Source: Planctomycetaceae bacterium (GTDB lineage: Bacteria; Planctomycetota; Planctomycetia; Planctomycetales; Planctomycetaceae). Taken from it: DNA of 64,000 nt. Position numbers and translations under genes: made by a program. The stretch lies in contig JAKFUG010000012.1 of assembly GCA_021732785.1 (NCBI GenBank), positions 186,001-250,000 of the forward strand, in the 5' to 3' direction. Position 1 is the stretch's first letter. Every line of letters starts with the position of its first letter. Below, piece by piece: positions 35,955-45,247 of this stretch. The notes beneath the pieces were generated by a model. The model had not been told where the DNA came from. It worked only from the letters and a program-made list of their open reading frames with translations, and did not search any database.

Positions 35955-36027
35955 TGAGCGGCACGGCGCTAGCCGCCGGTTCTTCGATCCGACGCTACGG
36001 AACCGGCGGCTAGCGCCGTGCCGCTCA
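35955..36027. repeat. Palindromic repeat, family E
   Basis: Arms TGAGCGGCACGGCGCTAGCC and its inverse ending CCGCTCA, loop about 25 bp. A second copy at 60498-60599 ends the glgC gene. Confidence 0.9.
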
Positions 36028-36279
36028 GGGAGCGGCTGCATCATAACCGATTGCCTGTGCAGATCGCGCGCGGTGAACATTCCCGGTCCCAACGATCCCG
36101 CGCAATACACCACCCTTTCGCAGCAGTCGCATTGCACACAGCATGCGGACCGCCCGATGCCTCGTTGTGCGTCTTCTCTTTTGCACGACGGCTTCCGCTG
36201 GCCCTCGGCTTGACAGCGATTCGACAACAGAGAACGCTGTGTTGTGAAGTCGGTGTCATGGGGGCATGAGGCGAGCGGA

Positions 36280-36852
36280 ATGTCTCTGGCGTATTACAAA
36301 CGCTTTCGGATGGTGTTCGATCTCCAGCGGGCGATCATCGCGCCGCCGGTGTTGCCTGAGGGTTATGCGTGGACACCGTGGGAGCGCGGTCAGGAAGATC
36401 GTCACGCCTTGGTCAAGTTTCACAGCTTTCGCGATGAAATCGATGCCGAAGTCTTTGAGTGCCTGGGGGATTATCACGGCTGTTATCAGTTGATGAAGGA
36501 CATCGCCCTGCAACCGGGGTTCCTTCCCGAAGCGACATGGTTGATCACCGTTCCCGGCCCGGCGGGCTCGATGGGTTACGAAGACTGCGGCACCATTCAG
36601 GGCGTCACCGTCAGCGAGACCACCGGCTGTATCCAGAACGTCGGCATTGCACCGGCCCATCGCGGCCAAGGATTGGGGCGGGCGCTGGTGGAACGGTGTC
36701 TGATCGGCTTTCAGTCGGCGGGAATGAAACGCGTGACTTTGGAAGTGACCGCCACGAACACGGCCGCCGTCGAGTTGTACCGTCATGTCGGTTTTCAGGT
36801 GACGCGGACGCTGTTCCGTCAGATCGATCTGGAATACAGCGCGGTCTTGTGA
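36280..36852 (+). CDS. GNAT family N-acetyltransferase
   Basis: 190 aa from the ATG at 36280 (GAGGCGAG upstream). The acetyl-CoA pyrophosphate loop is in NVGIAPAHRGQGLGRALVER (motif A, Q/RxxGxG/A). LEVTATNTAAVELYRHVGF is motif B, with the tyrosine that usually acts as general acid. The N-terminal about 100 residues form a variable substrate-recognition half (PEGYAWTPWERGQEDRHALV). Substrate unknown. Cytosolic. Confidence 0.9.
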   Translation: MSLAYYKRFRMVFDLQRAIIAPPVLPEGYAWTPWERGQEDRHALVKFHSFRDEIDAEVFECLGDYHGCYQLMKDIALQPGFLPEATWLITVPGPAGSMGYEDCGTIQGVTVSETTGCIQNVGIAPAHRGQGLGRALVERCLIGFQSAGMKRVTLEVTATNTAAVELYRHVGFQVTRTLFRQIDLEYSAVL

Positions 36853-36933
36853 TTTCGACGGCGTGCGGAAATGATGATCGGTGTGCTGTCCATTATCCCC
36901 GCCGCCGATGATCCGTTGTGAAGGTGCTCTCTC

Positions 36934-37857
36934 ATGCCGCTCCGCATGCTCGCCGTCATTCTCATGGGCGTAGCGACGAACAGTTGGTCCGCCGAACCGG
37001 TTAAGAAAGTACTCTTCATCGGCTTGGACGGCACGCGCTGGGATGCGATTGAAGCCGCGAAGACCCCGAACATCGATGCCCTGATCGCCAAAGGAGCGCT
37101 CTCCGTCGGTACCGAGATCATTGCGCCGCGCGAAACGAAGGGGGATACCGTCAGCGGTCCCGGATGGTCCAATCTGTTGTGTGGGGTCTGGCCCGACAAG
37201 CATGGCACCATCGACAATTCTTTCAAAGGCATGAACTATGCCGCTTACCCGCATTTCTTTGCCCGCATCAAGGAAGCGAAACCCCAGTTGCTGACGGCAT
37301 CTTATTCCGATTGGGGGCCGATCCAGTCGAAGATCCTCAGTCACGCCGATGAGGTGGTGGCCGAGGATGCCCACGGTGCTGCGGCCTATGTGGATGCCGA
37401 TGCCCGGTTGGCAAAAGCCTGTGCGACCCATCTCCGTGAAAAGAACCCGGACGCGGTGATGTTGTACCTCGGCCAGGATGACGAGACCGGTCATGCCAAG
37501 GGATTTCATCCGAAAGTCCCCGAGTACATCGCCGCCATTGAGCGCGTCGACGGACTCATTGGCGAGGTCGTGGCGGCGATCCAGGCGCGACCGACCATCG
37601 CTGCTGAAGACTGGTTGATTCTCGTGGCGACCGATCACGGCGGGGCCGGAACCAATCACGGCGGCGGTCGCCAAAACCCGGATATCCGTCGAACTTTCCT
37701 GATCGTCAGCGGGCCATCCACCGTGCAGGGTAAAGTGGAAGAGCAGACCTATCAGGTGGATGTTGTGGCGACTGCACTGACGCATCTGGGGATCGCGCTG
37801 AAACCGGAATGGAAACTCGACGGCCGCGCGGTAGGATTGAAACCGGCGGCGAAATGA
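36934..37857 (+). CDS. Secreted alkaline phosphatase/phosphodiesterase superfamily protein
   Basis: 307 aa, AAGGTG before the ATG, signal peptide LAVILMGVATNSWSA. Metal site LFIGLDGTRWD at the start of the mature part. The nucleophile region is VSGPGWSNLLCGVWPDKHG (serine where many members have threonine). GQDDETGHAKGFHP carries the D-H pair and ATDHGGAGTNHGG the second metal site. The layout matches nucleotide pyrophosphatase/phosphodiesterase-like members of the superfamily. Substrate (phosphodiester or phosphonate) is not evident. Confidence 0.85.
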   Translation: MPLRMLAVILMGVATNSWSAEPVKKVLFIGLDGTRWDAIEAAKTPNIDALIAKGALSVGTEIIAPRETKGDTVSGPGWSNLLCGVWPDKHGTIDNSFKGMNYAAYPHFFARIKEAKPQLLTASYSDWGPIQSKILSHADEVVAEDAHGAAAYVDADARLAKACATHLREKNPDAVMLYLGQDDETGHAKGFHPKVPEYIAAIERVDGLIGEVVAAIQARPTIAAEDWLILVATDHGGAGTNHGGGRQNPDIRRTFLIVSGPSTVQGKVEEQTYQVDVVATALTHLGIALKPEWKLDGRAVGLKPAAK

Positions 37858-37908
37858 CGACCCGATTTCCCGGTCGCCGTTTTCCAGGTCCCTTGCGAGT
37901 GCGATTCC

Positions 37909-38589
37909 ATGCCGGTGCAGAATTCTCACAGGATGTTGGGGCGGTTGTTTCCGCGGGTGCGGGGGGATGCCGCAAAGCGCAAGCGTCTGTTGGTCGTCGC
38001 GCTGTGGATGTGGGTTTACGGGATGATCGCCCTCACCAGTGCCGGTGAGTTCAACGAGGTTCTTTCCATCGGCGATGCGGCTCCAGTGTGGAAAGACCTG
38101 CCTGGGACCGACGGCAAGACGCATTCACTGGCCGATCTGGCGAAAGCCGATGTTGTTGTGGTCGTGTTTACCTGCACGTCTTGCCCCACCGCGGTGGATT
38201 ACGAAGACCGCCTTCAGACGCTTACGAAGAAATACGCCAGCGAAAACGTGGCCGTCGTCGCGATTTCGGTGAACCGGGTCGACGCCGACAAACTGCCGGC
38301 GCTCACCAAACGAGTCGAGGAAAAGAAGTTCGCGTTCCCTTATCTGTATGACGAATCGCAGAAGATCGCGAAGGATTACGGTGCGATTTTCACGCCCGAG
38401 TTTTTCGTCCTGAATAAAGAGCGAAAAGTCGTTTACATGGGGGCGATGGACGACAGCACCGACGCCGCCGGCGTGAAGATTCGCTACGTCGAAGAGGCGA
38501 TCGTCGCCGCGAAAAAAGGCGAAAAGCCAACCGTTGCGGAAACCATCGCCCGCGGTTGCCGCGTCCGCTATGCCCGCGAACGGCGGTAA
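37909..38589 (+). CDS. Thioredoxin-fold redoxin, membrane or secreted
   Basis: 226 aa. A basic N-terminus and one hydrophobic segment (KRLLVVALWMWVYGMIALTSAG) form a signal or anchor; the first ATG is 37909, and a shorter start at 37933 is possible. The AhpC/TSA-like domain begins LSIGDAAPVWKDLPGTDGKT. The active-site segment is VVVVFTCTSCPTAVDYEDRL, a CxxCP motif. IFTPEFFVLNKERKVVYMGA carries the cis-Pro region. Likely a thiol-disulfide or peroxide reductase in the periplasm. Confidence 0.85.
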   Translation: MPVQNSHRMLGRLFPRVRGDAAKRKRLLVVALWMWVYGMIALTSAGEFNEVLSIGDAAPVWKDLPGTDGKTHSLADLAKADVVVVVFTCTSCPTAVDYEDRLQTLTKKYASENVAVVAISVNRVDADKLPALTKRVEEKKFAFPYLYDESQKIAKDYGAIFTPEFFVLNKERKVVYMGAMDDSTDAAGVKIRYVEEAIVAAKKGEKPTVAETIARGCRVRYARERR

Positions 38590-38616
38590 TGCCTGATTGC
38601 GTTTGGATTTTCCTTC

Positions 38617-38694
38617 GTGTGCCACTGGCTCTGCCAGTGCAATTCACGGGTTGCGTTCATTCGGGTAAAGACACTGGCAGAGCCAGTGGCACAC
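38617..38694. repeat. Palindromic repeat, family B
   Basis: Arms GTGTGCCACTGGCTCTGCCA and its exact inverse, spacer about 35 bp, between the redoxin gene and the 584-aa gene. Confidence 0.92.
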
Positions 38695-38845
38695 GGCGTT
38701 GAGCAGCGATCGCATCCCGCCTGCTTCCGGGCAGCCGGGGTGCGGCGTCTCTCATCAGAATCCTGAAACCCGTCTGAAACCAGCGGGGTATGTCGTGGCG
38801 GCGGGCGTTCGCCTGCGCTCTGATGGCACCTTGGGAGATCCCCCT

Positions 38846-40600
38846 ATGAACTTCGTCCGGTCGGCTCGTGTGGCGGTTTGGGTCGGATTCGCGTCGCTGG
38901 CGTGGTCCGCGGCGGGGTTCGCCGAAGAGGGTTCCCTCAGCGATCGGTTGCCCCCCGGTGCGATTGCCGTCGCGGAATGGGCGAATGCGGAAGCGCTCAT
39001 CGAGCGGGTGCAATCGTCGCCGATGTTCAAGGCCGCGTACGATTCCGAACCCTATCGCAAATGGGCGGAATCGGGCGATGGCCGTAAATTCCGCGGCGGG
39101 CGGGCCGTTCTCGAAGGGCAACTCGGCCTGAATCTCTGGGAAGCCAGCAAACGGGTCTTCGGCGACCGCGGCGTTCTCGCCGTTTATCCGCCCAGCGAAC
39201 CGGGCGGCAAACCCGAAGGCGTATTGCTGCTGCGTCTCGCCGACGACACCATCGGCGGCCATCTCAAATCTCGGTTGGAATCACTCGTCCCGCTTGCCAA
39301 CGACAAAATCAAATCGGAAACCATCGACGGAGCGTGGCTGTTGACTGCACCGGATGGCAATCGCACTTGGTTGAAGGACCGCTGGGTGGTCGGCGGGACG
39401 TCGCGCATTGTCGATGATGTGCGGCGGCGGCTGGTAGAACCGGTGAGCGATTCCCTGGCGAAAACGCTCGGTGCAAAACTTCCCGGTGCCCCGACGAAAT
39501 CGGACACCGCCCTGAATCTCGCCGTCGACACCGGCCGCATCCGCGAGTTGCTCGGGCAGTCCCGGATGATTCCCGCCAAGCTCGACAACCCGCTCGCCTC
39601 GCTGCTGTTCGGCGGACTGTCCGAGTACGCCGCGATCGGGAACGATGTCCTTGCTTCCTTGCAGATTCGCCCCGAAGGTTACGAATTGAAGGTGCGACTC
39701 GACGGCGATTCCGGGAAGATCGATGCCGCGCATAAGACGTTGCTGACATCACAGCCCCTCGTACAGACGGAGCTGTTGCCGACGGTGCCCCGCCGCCTGG
39801 CCACCGTGACGCTGGTCCGCGACTGGCCGGCATGGTATCGGCAACGGGACGCACTCCTCGAAGCGAAAGTCCTACCCGAATTCGACAAGTTTGAAACCGG
39901 CTTGGCGACGTTTCTGCCGGGGAAGGATTTCAGTCAGGACATTCTTTCGCTGATGTCCGGTCCGTTAACGCTGGTCTTCGCCGGGCAGACCTATCCGCAT
40001 CTGCCGCAGCCGCCGGGATTGCAATTGCCCGCGGGAGCCTTGGTGGTGTCGCTGACCGATGCCCAGCGTGGGGCGGACGTCTTCAATTTGTTCATTCAGA
40101 CGCTGACCTCGCTGACGAATCTCGAAGCCGCCAAGCAAATGCGGCAGCCGTGGCTGACCAGTGCCGAAACCTACAAAGGAGTGACGATCACCTACGCCCG
40201 GTATCTCGAAATCCCCAAGGGGCAGGCATTGCCGGCAATCTTCAACGCGCAACCAGCGTCCGCCGTGGTGGGGACGCAGTACATCGCCGCGTCGTCGGTG
40301 GAACTGTGCAAGGATTTGATCGACGCTTTGCAATCGACGCAGAAGACCGCGACGACTACAGCCGCGACGGTGCAGCGGAACTTTGAATTGATTCTTGCGC
40401 CCGAGACCGCCGCTCAACTGGTGAACGCCAATCATGCTTTGGTGGAAGCCCGCAGCGTGCAGGAAGGCAAATCGGCCGAGCAATCCAAGGCCGAGCGCGA
40501 ATTGCTGGAGAACGTTCTGCGAGCGCAGCAGCCGTTACGGTTGTCGACCGATGTGACCCCCACCGGGTTGACGCTCACGCTGCAAGGGGGTTGGCAATGA
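38846..40600 (+). CDS. Large secreted protein upstream of DUF1800 gene
   Basis: 584 aa from the ATG at 38846 with GGGAG upstream. Signal peptide: VAVWVGFASLAWSAAGFA. The mature part begins SLSDRLPPGAIAVAEWANAE, then alternates helices and strands; it resembles DUF3352-type secreted proteins of planctomycetes by overall layout (ALIERVQSSPMFKAAYDSEP, LASLLFGGLSEYAAIGNDVL). No catalytic motif is visible. Its stop codon overlaps the DUF1800 start (ATGA), so the two are translationally coupled and presumably act together. Confidence 0.78.
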   Translation: MNFVRSARVAVWVGFASLAWSAAGFAEEGSLSDRLPPGAIAVAEWANAEALIERVQSSPMFKAAYDSEPYRKWAESGDGRKFRGGRAVLEGQLGLNLWEASKRVFGDRGVLAVYPPSEPGGKPEGVLLLRLADDTIGGHLKSRLESLVPLANDKIKSETIDGAWLLTAPDGNRTWLKDRWVVGGTSRIVDDVRRRLVEPVSDSLAKTLGAKLPGAPTKSDTALNLAVDTGRIRELLGQSRMIPAKLDNPLASLLFGGLSEYAAIGNDVLASLQIRPEGYELKVRLDGDSGKIDAAHKTLLTSQPLVQTELLPTVPRRLATVTLVRDWPAWYRQRDALLEAKVLPEFDKFETGLATFLPGKDFSQDILSLMSGPLTLVFAGQTYPHLPQPPGLQLPAGALVVSLTDAQRGADVFNLFIQTLTSLTNLEAAKQMRQPWLTSAETYKGVTITYARYLEIPKGQALPAIFNAQPASAVVGTQYIAASSVELCKDLIDALQSTQKTATTTAATVQRNFELILAPETAAQLVNANHALVEARSVQEGKSAEQSKAERELLENVLRAQQPLRLSTDVTPTGLTLTLQGGWQ

Positions 40601-41844
40601 TCGCGTTCGATGCCCCCGCGGCGGCGCATCTGCTGCGGCGTTTGCAGTTCGGCGTCACACCGGCGGAAATCCAGCGGGCCGTGGGTGACGGATTGGAGGC
40701 CACGCTCGACCGGTTGTTCACGCCGCAGCCGGAATCGCAGGAGTTCACCGAATCGCAAGCCGCCTTGCGGGACGCCGCGGTTGCCACGGCGAGCATTCAG
40801 GATTTGAAGGCGTGGTGGCTGCACCGCATGGCGGGGACGGCGAACCCGGTGACCGAGAAGATCACGCTCTTCTGGCACAACCACTTTGCCACGTCGTACA
40901 ACAAAGTTCTCTCGGTCCCGATGATGACCGAGCAGAACGACCTGTTTCGTACTCTCGGCGGCGGTTCGTTCCGCCAATTGCTGACCACCGTGGCCCGCGA
41001 TCCCGCGATGCTGGTGTGGCTCGACGGCAACGCCAACCGCAAACGGCATCCGAACGAAAATTTCGCCCGCGAGGTGATGGAACTCTTCGCGCTCGGTCTC
41101 GGCAACTACACCGAGCACGATATCCAGGAAGCCGCCCGCGCGTTTTCCGGCTGGCATCTGCGGGAAGGCCGCTTCTGGTTCAACGACTCGCAACACGACA
41201 CCAGCAACAAGACCGTCTTCGGCAAAACCGGGAACTTCGCGGGCCAGGCGATCATCGATCTGTGTCTCGATCACCCGGCGTGCCCGAAGTTTCTCGCGTT
41301 CAAATTGCTGCGGACCTTTGTGATGCCCGAACCGACAACGGAAGCGATCGCGCGCGTTGCCGCCCAATTTGTGAAGCATGATCTTGCGTTCGCTCCGGTG
41401 TTGAAAGAAGTCTGCCGGACGCCGGAGTTCTACAGTGCCGAGGTCCGCGGGACGATCATCAAGTCGCCGATCGAACTGATCCTCGGCACATTGCGGTCGT
41501 TGTGCGAACGGATTCACTGGCCCGCCGTGCGCGATCTTGCCGCTCAACTCGGACAGGACGTGTTCGCCCCGCCGTCGGTGAAGGGCTGGGACGGTGGTCG
41601 CCAATGGATTCACGCGACCGCGTGGATTCAACGCTGGAATTTCCTGAGTGACGTCACCGGCAGCGACCGCTACGGCAGCCTCCGCAGCGATGTGCGGGAA
41701 GCGATTCTTCAACATCCGCATGACTGGCTGACGGCGTTGTTCTCGGCTCCGTTATCGGACATCGCCAAAGAGGCGTTGATCAAAGCGGGTGCAGCAGATC
41801 GCTTGCCGTTGGCGCTATCGTTGCCGGAATATCAGTTGATGTAG
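40597..41844 (+). CDS. DUF1800 family protein
   Basis: 415 aa from the ATG at 40597, which overlaps the previous stop by 4 bases. Family hallmarks: AAHLLRRLQFGVTPAEIQRA, TEKITLFWHNHFATS, NENFAREVMELFALGLGNYT, IQEAARAFSGWH and PPSVKGWDGGRQWI. Biochemical role unknown. DUF1800 genes are nearly always next to DUF1501 genes, and one follows here after 155 bp. No signal peptide on this one. Confidence 0.93.
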   Translation: MIAFDAPAAAHLLRRLQFGVTPAEIQRAVGDGLEATLDRLFTPQPESQEFTESQAALRDAAVATASIQDLKAWWLHRMAGTANPVTEKITLFWHNHFATSYNKVLSVPMMTEQNDLFRTLGGGSFRQLLTTVARDPAMLVWLDGNANRKRHPNENFAREVMELFALGLGNYTEHDIQEAARAFSGWHLREGRFWFNDSQHDTSNKTVFGKTGNFAGQAIIDLCLDHPACPKFLAFKLLRTFVMPEPTTEAIARVAAQFVKHDLAFAPVLKEVCRTPEFYSAEVRGTIIKSPIELILGTLRSLCERIHWPAVRDLAAQLGQDVFAPPSVKGWDGGRQWIHATAWIQRWNFLSDVTGSDRYGSLRSDVREAILQHPHDWLTALFSAPLSDIAKEALIKAGAADRLPLALSLPEYQLM

Positions 41845-41975
41845 AGCTAAGAGTTGATGGCCAAGGGCTAAGGGACAGAGAAGAAAACGCATCCCCGCTG
41901 CGAAGAAGCAGCCGGGATGCGATGTCTCTCTCTCCATTTTGCACTTTGCATTTTTCACGGGTCACTTTGCACTGC
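41843..41975. repeat. Repeat fragments I and J around a hairpin
   Basis: 41843-41880 is a half copy of I (AGAGCTAAGAG... AAGGGCTAAGGGACAGA). 41888-41921 is a hairpin CGCATCCC-C-GCTGC with loop GAAGAA and the complementary arm. 41936-41975 is a fragment of J (TTTGCACTTTGCATTTTTCA). The spacer leads into the GGGAG before the DUF1501 gene. Confidence 0.7.
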
Positions 41976-41999
41976 CTTTCCCGAATGGGAGCGTGAGCC

Positions 42000-43217
42000 A
42001 TGTCCACAAACCGTCGTGATTTTCTGAAACTCCTCGGCACGGCTGGCGTTGTGTCGCTCGCGGGGCCGGCACCGTCGATGTGGTCCAGCGCGCTCGGTGC
42101 AGAAGCCAAAAAGGGCGAACGCGTCCTCGTGCTGATCCAGATGGCGGGGGGCAATGACGGCCTGAACACGGTCGTTCCTTACGCTGACGACGCGTACCTC
42201 AAGGCCCGGCCGGCGCTCGCCATCGGCAAGGGAGCCGCGCTGAAGCTGAACGACACGTTGGGGCTGCATCCGGCGATGTCCGGCTTCCGCGATCTGTGGG
42301 AGGCGAACCGTCTCGCGATCGTGCAGGGGGTCGGTTATCCCAAGCCCGACCGGTCGCATTTTCGCTCAATGGATATCTGGCAGGCGGCCCACTTCAGCGA
42401 ACGCATCCCCACCGGTTGGGTGGGACGCATGCTCGACCAGACGGTCGCGCAATCCGGCGGGGCGTGGGAAGCCGCGTGCATCGGGCTCGACAAGCTGCCG
42501 TTGACGTGCCTCGGCGAGCGCGTCGTCCCCCCGACGATTCAACGACTCGAGGAATTCCGGCTGACAGCTTCCGGTCGAGACGCGGCCCCCGTCAGCACCG
42601 CGGCATGGAAACAGGTCGCCGCTTCGACGGGCGGCGGCAGCGAGATCGATTTCCTCCGCCGCTCGGCCACCTCGGCGGTCTCCAACGCGGAGCGCCTGGC
42701 GAGCCTCTCGAAAACCTACCGGTCGGCGACGCCGTATCCCTCCACACGACTGGCCGAGCGACTGAAACTCGTCGCGCAGATGATCTCCGCCGATCTGCCC
42801 GCACGGGTCTATTTCGTTAATCTCGACGGCTTCGACACACACTCCCAACAACTGCCCGGCCATGCGGCGTTGCTGGGGGAACTGTCCGGTGCGGTCTCGG
42901 CGTTCTTCGCGGACCTCGATGAAAAAGGCCGCGGCAACGAGGTGATGTTAACGACCTTCTCGGAGTTCGGCCGCCGTCTCGCCGAGAATGGCAGCCTCGG
43001 CACCGACCACGGCGCGGCATCGGTCTTGTTCTCTGTCACGCCCGCCGGCAAGGGCGGACTCTACGGGAAAGCACCGAGCCTGACCGATCTCGACGATGGC
43101 GACCCGAAGTTCACCACCGACTTCCGCCGGGTCTACGCGACGCTGCTCGAACGCTGGTTAGAGCGGCCGTCACAACCGGTGCTCGGCGAAGCGTTCGCGC
43201 CGCTGGATTTTGCGTGA
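42000..43217 (+). CDS. DUF1501 family protein, Tat-exported
   Basis: 405 aa, GGGAG before the ATG. The N-terminus STNRRDFLKLLGTAGVVSLA is a twin-arginine signal. The mature domain starts RVLVLIQMAGGNDGLNTVVP, then GYPKPDRSHFRSMDIWQAAH, and ends with VMLTTFSEFGRRLAENGSLG and DHGAA, the metal-binding-like residues shared with the alkaline phosphatase superfamily. The pair with DUF1800 is widespread in planctomycetes and other bacteria; the substrate is not known. Confidence 0.94.
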   Translation: MSTNRRDFLKLLGTAGVVSLAGPAPSMWSSALGAEAKKGERVLVLIQMAGGNDGLNTVVPYADDAYLKARPALAIGKGAALKLNDTLGLHPAMSGFRDLWEANRLAIVQGVGYPKPDRSHFRSMDIWQAAHFSERIPTGWVGRMLDQTVAQSGGAWEAACIGLDKLPLTCLGERVVPPTIQRLEEFRLTASGRDAAPVSTAAWKQVAASTGGGSEIDFLRRSATSAVSNAERLASLSKTYRSATPYPSTRLAERLKLVAQMISADLPARVYFVNLDGFDTHSQQLPGHAALLGELSGAVSAFFADLDEKGRGNEVMLTTFSEFGRRLAENGSLGTDHGAASVLFSVTPAGKGGLYGKAPSLTDLDDGDPKFTTDFRRVYATLLERWLERPSQPVLGEAFAPLDFA

Positions 43218-43229
43218 ACGAATACATCC

Positions 43230-43326
43230 AAAGTAGCCATCACGCTCCGCGTGATGTGCGGATGAACCCACAGTGTGGACCGAGCGATGCGTTCCGCACA
43301 TCACGCGGAGCGTGATGGCTACTTTG
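43230..43326. repeat. Palindromic repeat, family D (intact copy)
   Basis: Arms AAAGTAGCCATCACGCTCCG and its inverse ending TGATGGCTACTTTG; inner ends GATGTGCGG / CCGCACATC. This is the uninterrupted reference for the split copy at 30114-30417. Confidence 0.92.
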
Positions 43327-43348
43327 AAACGCGATCGATCGCCACTCA

Positions 43349-44368
43349 TCAATTCGCCAGCAGATCCTCCGGCTTTACGCCCTTCTTGTGACCGCCGAAT
43401 TTGAACGGCAGCGGTTCGTACTTGCCCACGATTTCGACGTTTGACTTCGTGGGGATCTTGTCTTCCATGCCAAGCGCCCAGTAACAGGCGTTGATGATCA
43501 TTCGCCGCGTCCCTTCGGTGACCAGATCGGTGGAGGCCCCCATCGTGGTCGTGAAAACCCGGCCGGTTTGACCGTTCGCCCCCTTGTAGGTTTTGGTCCA
43601 GGCGATCGGCATCATCGGGTCATTCTTCGCCCCGGCGATCGGCTTGTCGTCTTTTTTCATGCCTTCCAGCACGGCCCCCAGCACCAGCGGCTGGCTGTCG
43701 CCCGGCAATGGGAGGCGGACACCGTAGACATCGGACGGCCCCCAGATGTCGCCCGGTTCGATGCCCTTCAGAATGGGGTGGCTTTCCTGACCGGCGACCA
43801 CAATGCCGCGCTGGCTTTGCGAGCCGTGGTTGCCGTGATGGCTGATCCACGTTTCGCCGAGAATCTGGCGACCGAAGCCCTGTTCGTAGCCTTCGACTTT
43901 GCTCTGCCAGTGATATTTGGCGAATTTCTCGCTCTTCGGATTGTTGAAGGCGTGGGTCGCTGTTCGCAGGCCGATGATCGGCTTGCCGCTGTCCACGTAA
44001 TCGGCGATGTGCTGCATCTGCTCATCGGGCAGTTCCCGAAAGCGGGTCGCGATCACCATCAGGTCGGCGGTTTTGAGGGCTTCCAGACCGGGGATGTTGT
44101 CCCGCTTTTCGGGGTCGATTTCGCCAGTGGTCGGATTGATCGCAAACAACACGGTGCATTGGAAACCGTGATGCGTGGCCAGAATCTTGCCCAATTGTGT
44201 CAGCGCTTCTTCCGAGCGGTACTCTTCGTCGCCACTGATGAGGACGACCTGTTTGCCTTTCCCCGGCCCTTCGGTCCCTTCGAGAACAATCCACGGACCG
44301 GCCGCGGTCGTCACCGCACATGCCGCCCATGTGCAAAGGAATGCGGCAGAAATCCAGAAGCGTGGCAT
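43349..44368 (-). CDS. ThuA-like domain protein, secreted
   Basis: 339 aa. Signal peptide WISAAFLCTWAACAVTTAAG. The ThuA/class I amidotransferase-like fold follows: GKQVVLISGDEEYRSEEALTQ, ATRFRELPDEQMQHIADYVD, GKPIIGLRTATHAF and ILGETWISHHGNHG. The C-terminal part has FTTTMGASTDLVTEGTRRM. These proteins are linked to sugar utilisation in rhizobia and are numerous in planctomycetes; the reaction is not known. Confidence 0.9.
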   Translation of the reverse strand: MPRFWISAAFLCTWAACAVTTAAGPWIVLEGTEGPGKGKQVVLISGDEEYRSEEALTQLGKILATHHGFQCTVLFAINPTTGEIDPEKRDNIPGLEALKTADLMVIATRFRELPDEQMQHIADYVDSGKPIIGLRTATHAFNNPKSEKFAKYHWQSKVEGYEQGFGRQILGETWISHHGNHGSQSQRGIVVAGQESHPILKGIEPGDIWGPSDVYGVRLPLPGDSQPLVLGAVLEGMKKDDKPIAGAKNDPMMPIAWTKTYKGANGQTGRVFTTTMGASTDLVTEGTRRMIINACYWALGMEDKIPTKSNVEIVGKYEPLPFKFGGHKKGVKPEDLLAN

Positions 44369-44952
44369 GGAAAGTTGTCCTGATCGGGGTGTGTGTCATT
44401 GCGAAGGGTCCATCAGGAGAATGCTAAACCAGCGTCCTCGTCAGGTGAAGGGTGAGCGTCGGAAGAGGCCTCCCTTATGTTTTGTCGGCAGTTGCATCTT
44501 CGTTCAGGAACGAGTGCATTTGTGGCTCGTCTGTGCGCTCAGTCATCAGCGAACATCCACATCATTTATAGTCAGATAAAGTCCGAAGAGGACCAATGGC
44601 TTGATGGAAAACCCTTCATTTCGTGGAAAAGTGTATCTTCAGGTGGGATTTCTTTCAAAGACATTTCAATAACTGTCAATCTAAGAGGGCAGATTGCTTC
44701 ACTGCGCAAGAGGGCGATCAGGCAGGCAATCGTTCCGACAATCCGATTCGGGGGCACCGAGGCCCGACGAAATCGCTGTGGGCGATCACTTCGTACGCCG
44801 CGGTCGCGGCTGAGGCGGACTGGAACAGGCATTTTCGGGCTGCAATTTCGTGTGCGGAAAATCTTCTTGTTGCAAAACGAATCCTTCCGTTTCGTCTTGA
44901 ATCAGTGGAATCCGGTCACGGCGAAGTTTCACTCGAACAGACTGCGCACCTC
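44369..44952. other. Gene-free 584 bp with low-GC core
   Basis: No protein frame here is convincing. About 44570-44740 is visibly AT-richer than the surroundings (for example TTTATAGTCAGATAAAG at 44567-44583). No repeat family of this window is present and I recognise no known structural RNA. It could be a promoter region, an unrecognised RNA, or remnant foreign DNA. Confidence 0.4.
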
Positions 44953-45207
44953 ATGTTGATGCCTGAATGCGACCCGATCCCCTGCCCGCAGTGTCGGACT
45001 CCGATTCGGATGACGCTGCCAGGGATGCTGCGCGCGCAGGATCTGGGTGTCGCCGTCGAATGCCCGGAATGTGGCGGAGCGTGGTTGTTTACGATGCGGC
45101 CCGTTCCGCTGTTTGGACCGCTGAATTCCCCCAAGCGCCAACGCGGTCGGTCCCGTGCATTACCCGATGATCAAGTGGACGATGCCGATCGCAGCGAGCG
45201 CGATTGA
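44953..45207 (+). CDS. Small zinc-ribbon protein
   Basis: 84 aa if ATG 44953 is used; 44959 is an equal alternative, and the frame is open further upstream without support. It contains CPQC and CPEC knuckles 24 residues apart (IPCPQCRTPI, VAVECPECGGAW), a treble/zinc-ribbon-like pattern, then a hydrophobic strand and an acidic Arg/Asp tail (DDQVDDADRSERD). No clear ribosome binding site, so the start is uncertain. Function unknown. Confidence 0.5.
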   Translation: MLMPECDPIPCPQCRTPIRMTLPGMLRAQDLGVAVECPECGGAWLFTMRPVPLFGPLNSPKRQRGRSRALPDDQVDDADRSERD

Positions 45208-45247
45208 ATGGAAAAATGCCGGCGAGGATGCGGATTTATTTTCGCCC

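Noticed and set aside
36256-38124. 622-aa minus-strand frame
   Set aside because: Antisense to three well-supported plus-strand genes (GNAT, phosphatase-like, start of redoxin). No domain seen.
44623-44952. N-terminal extension of the zinc-ribbon protein
   Set aside because: It covers the low-GC stretch, has no pattern of a folded domain, and no ribosome site at its start.
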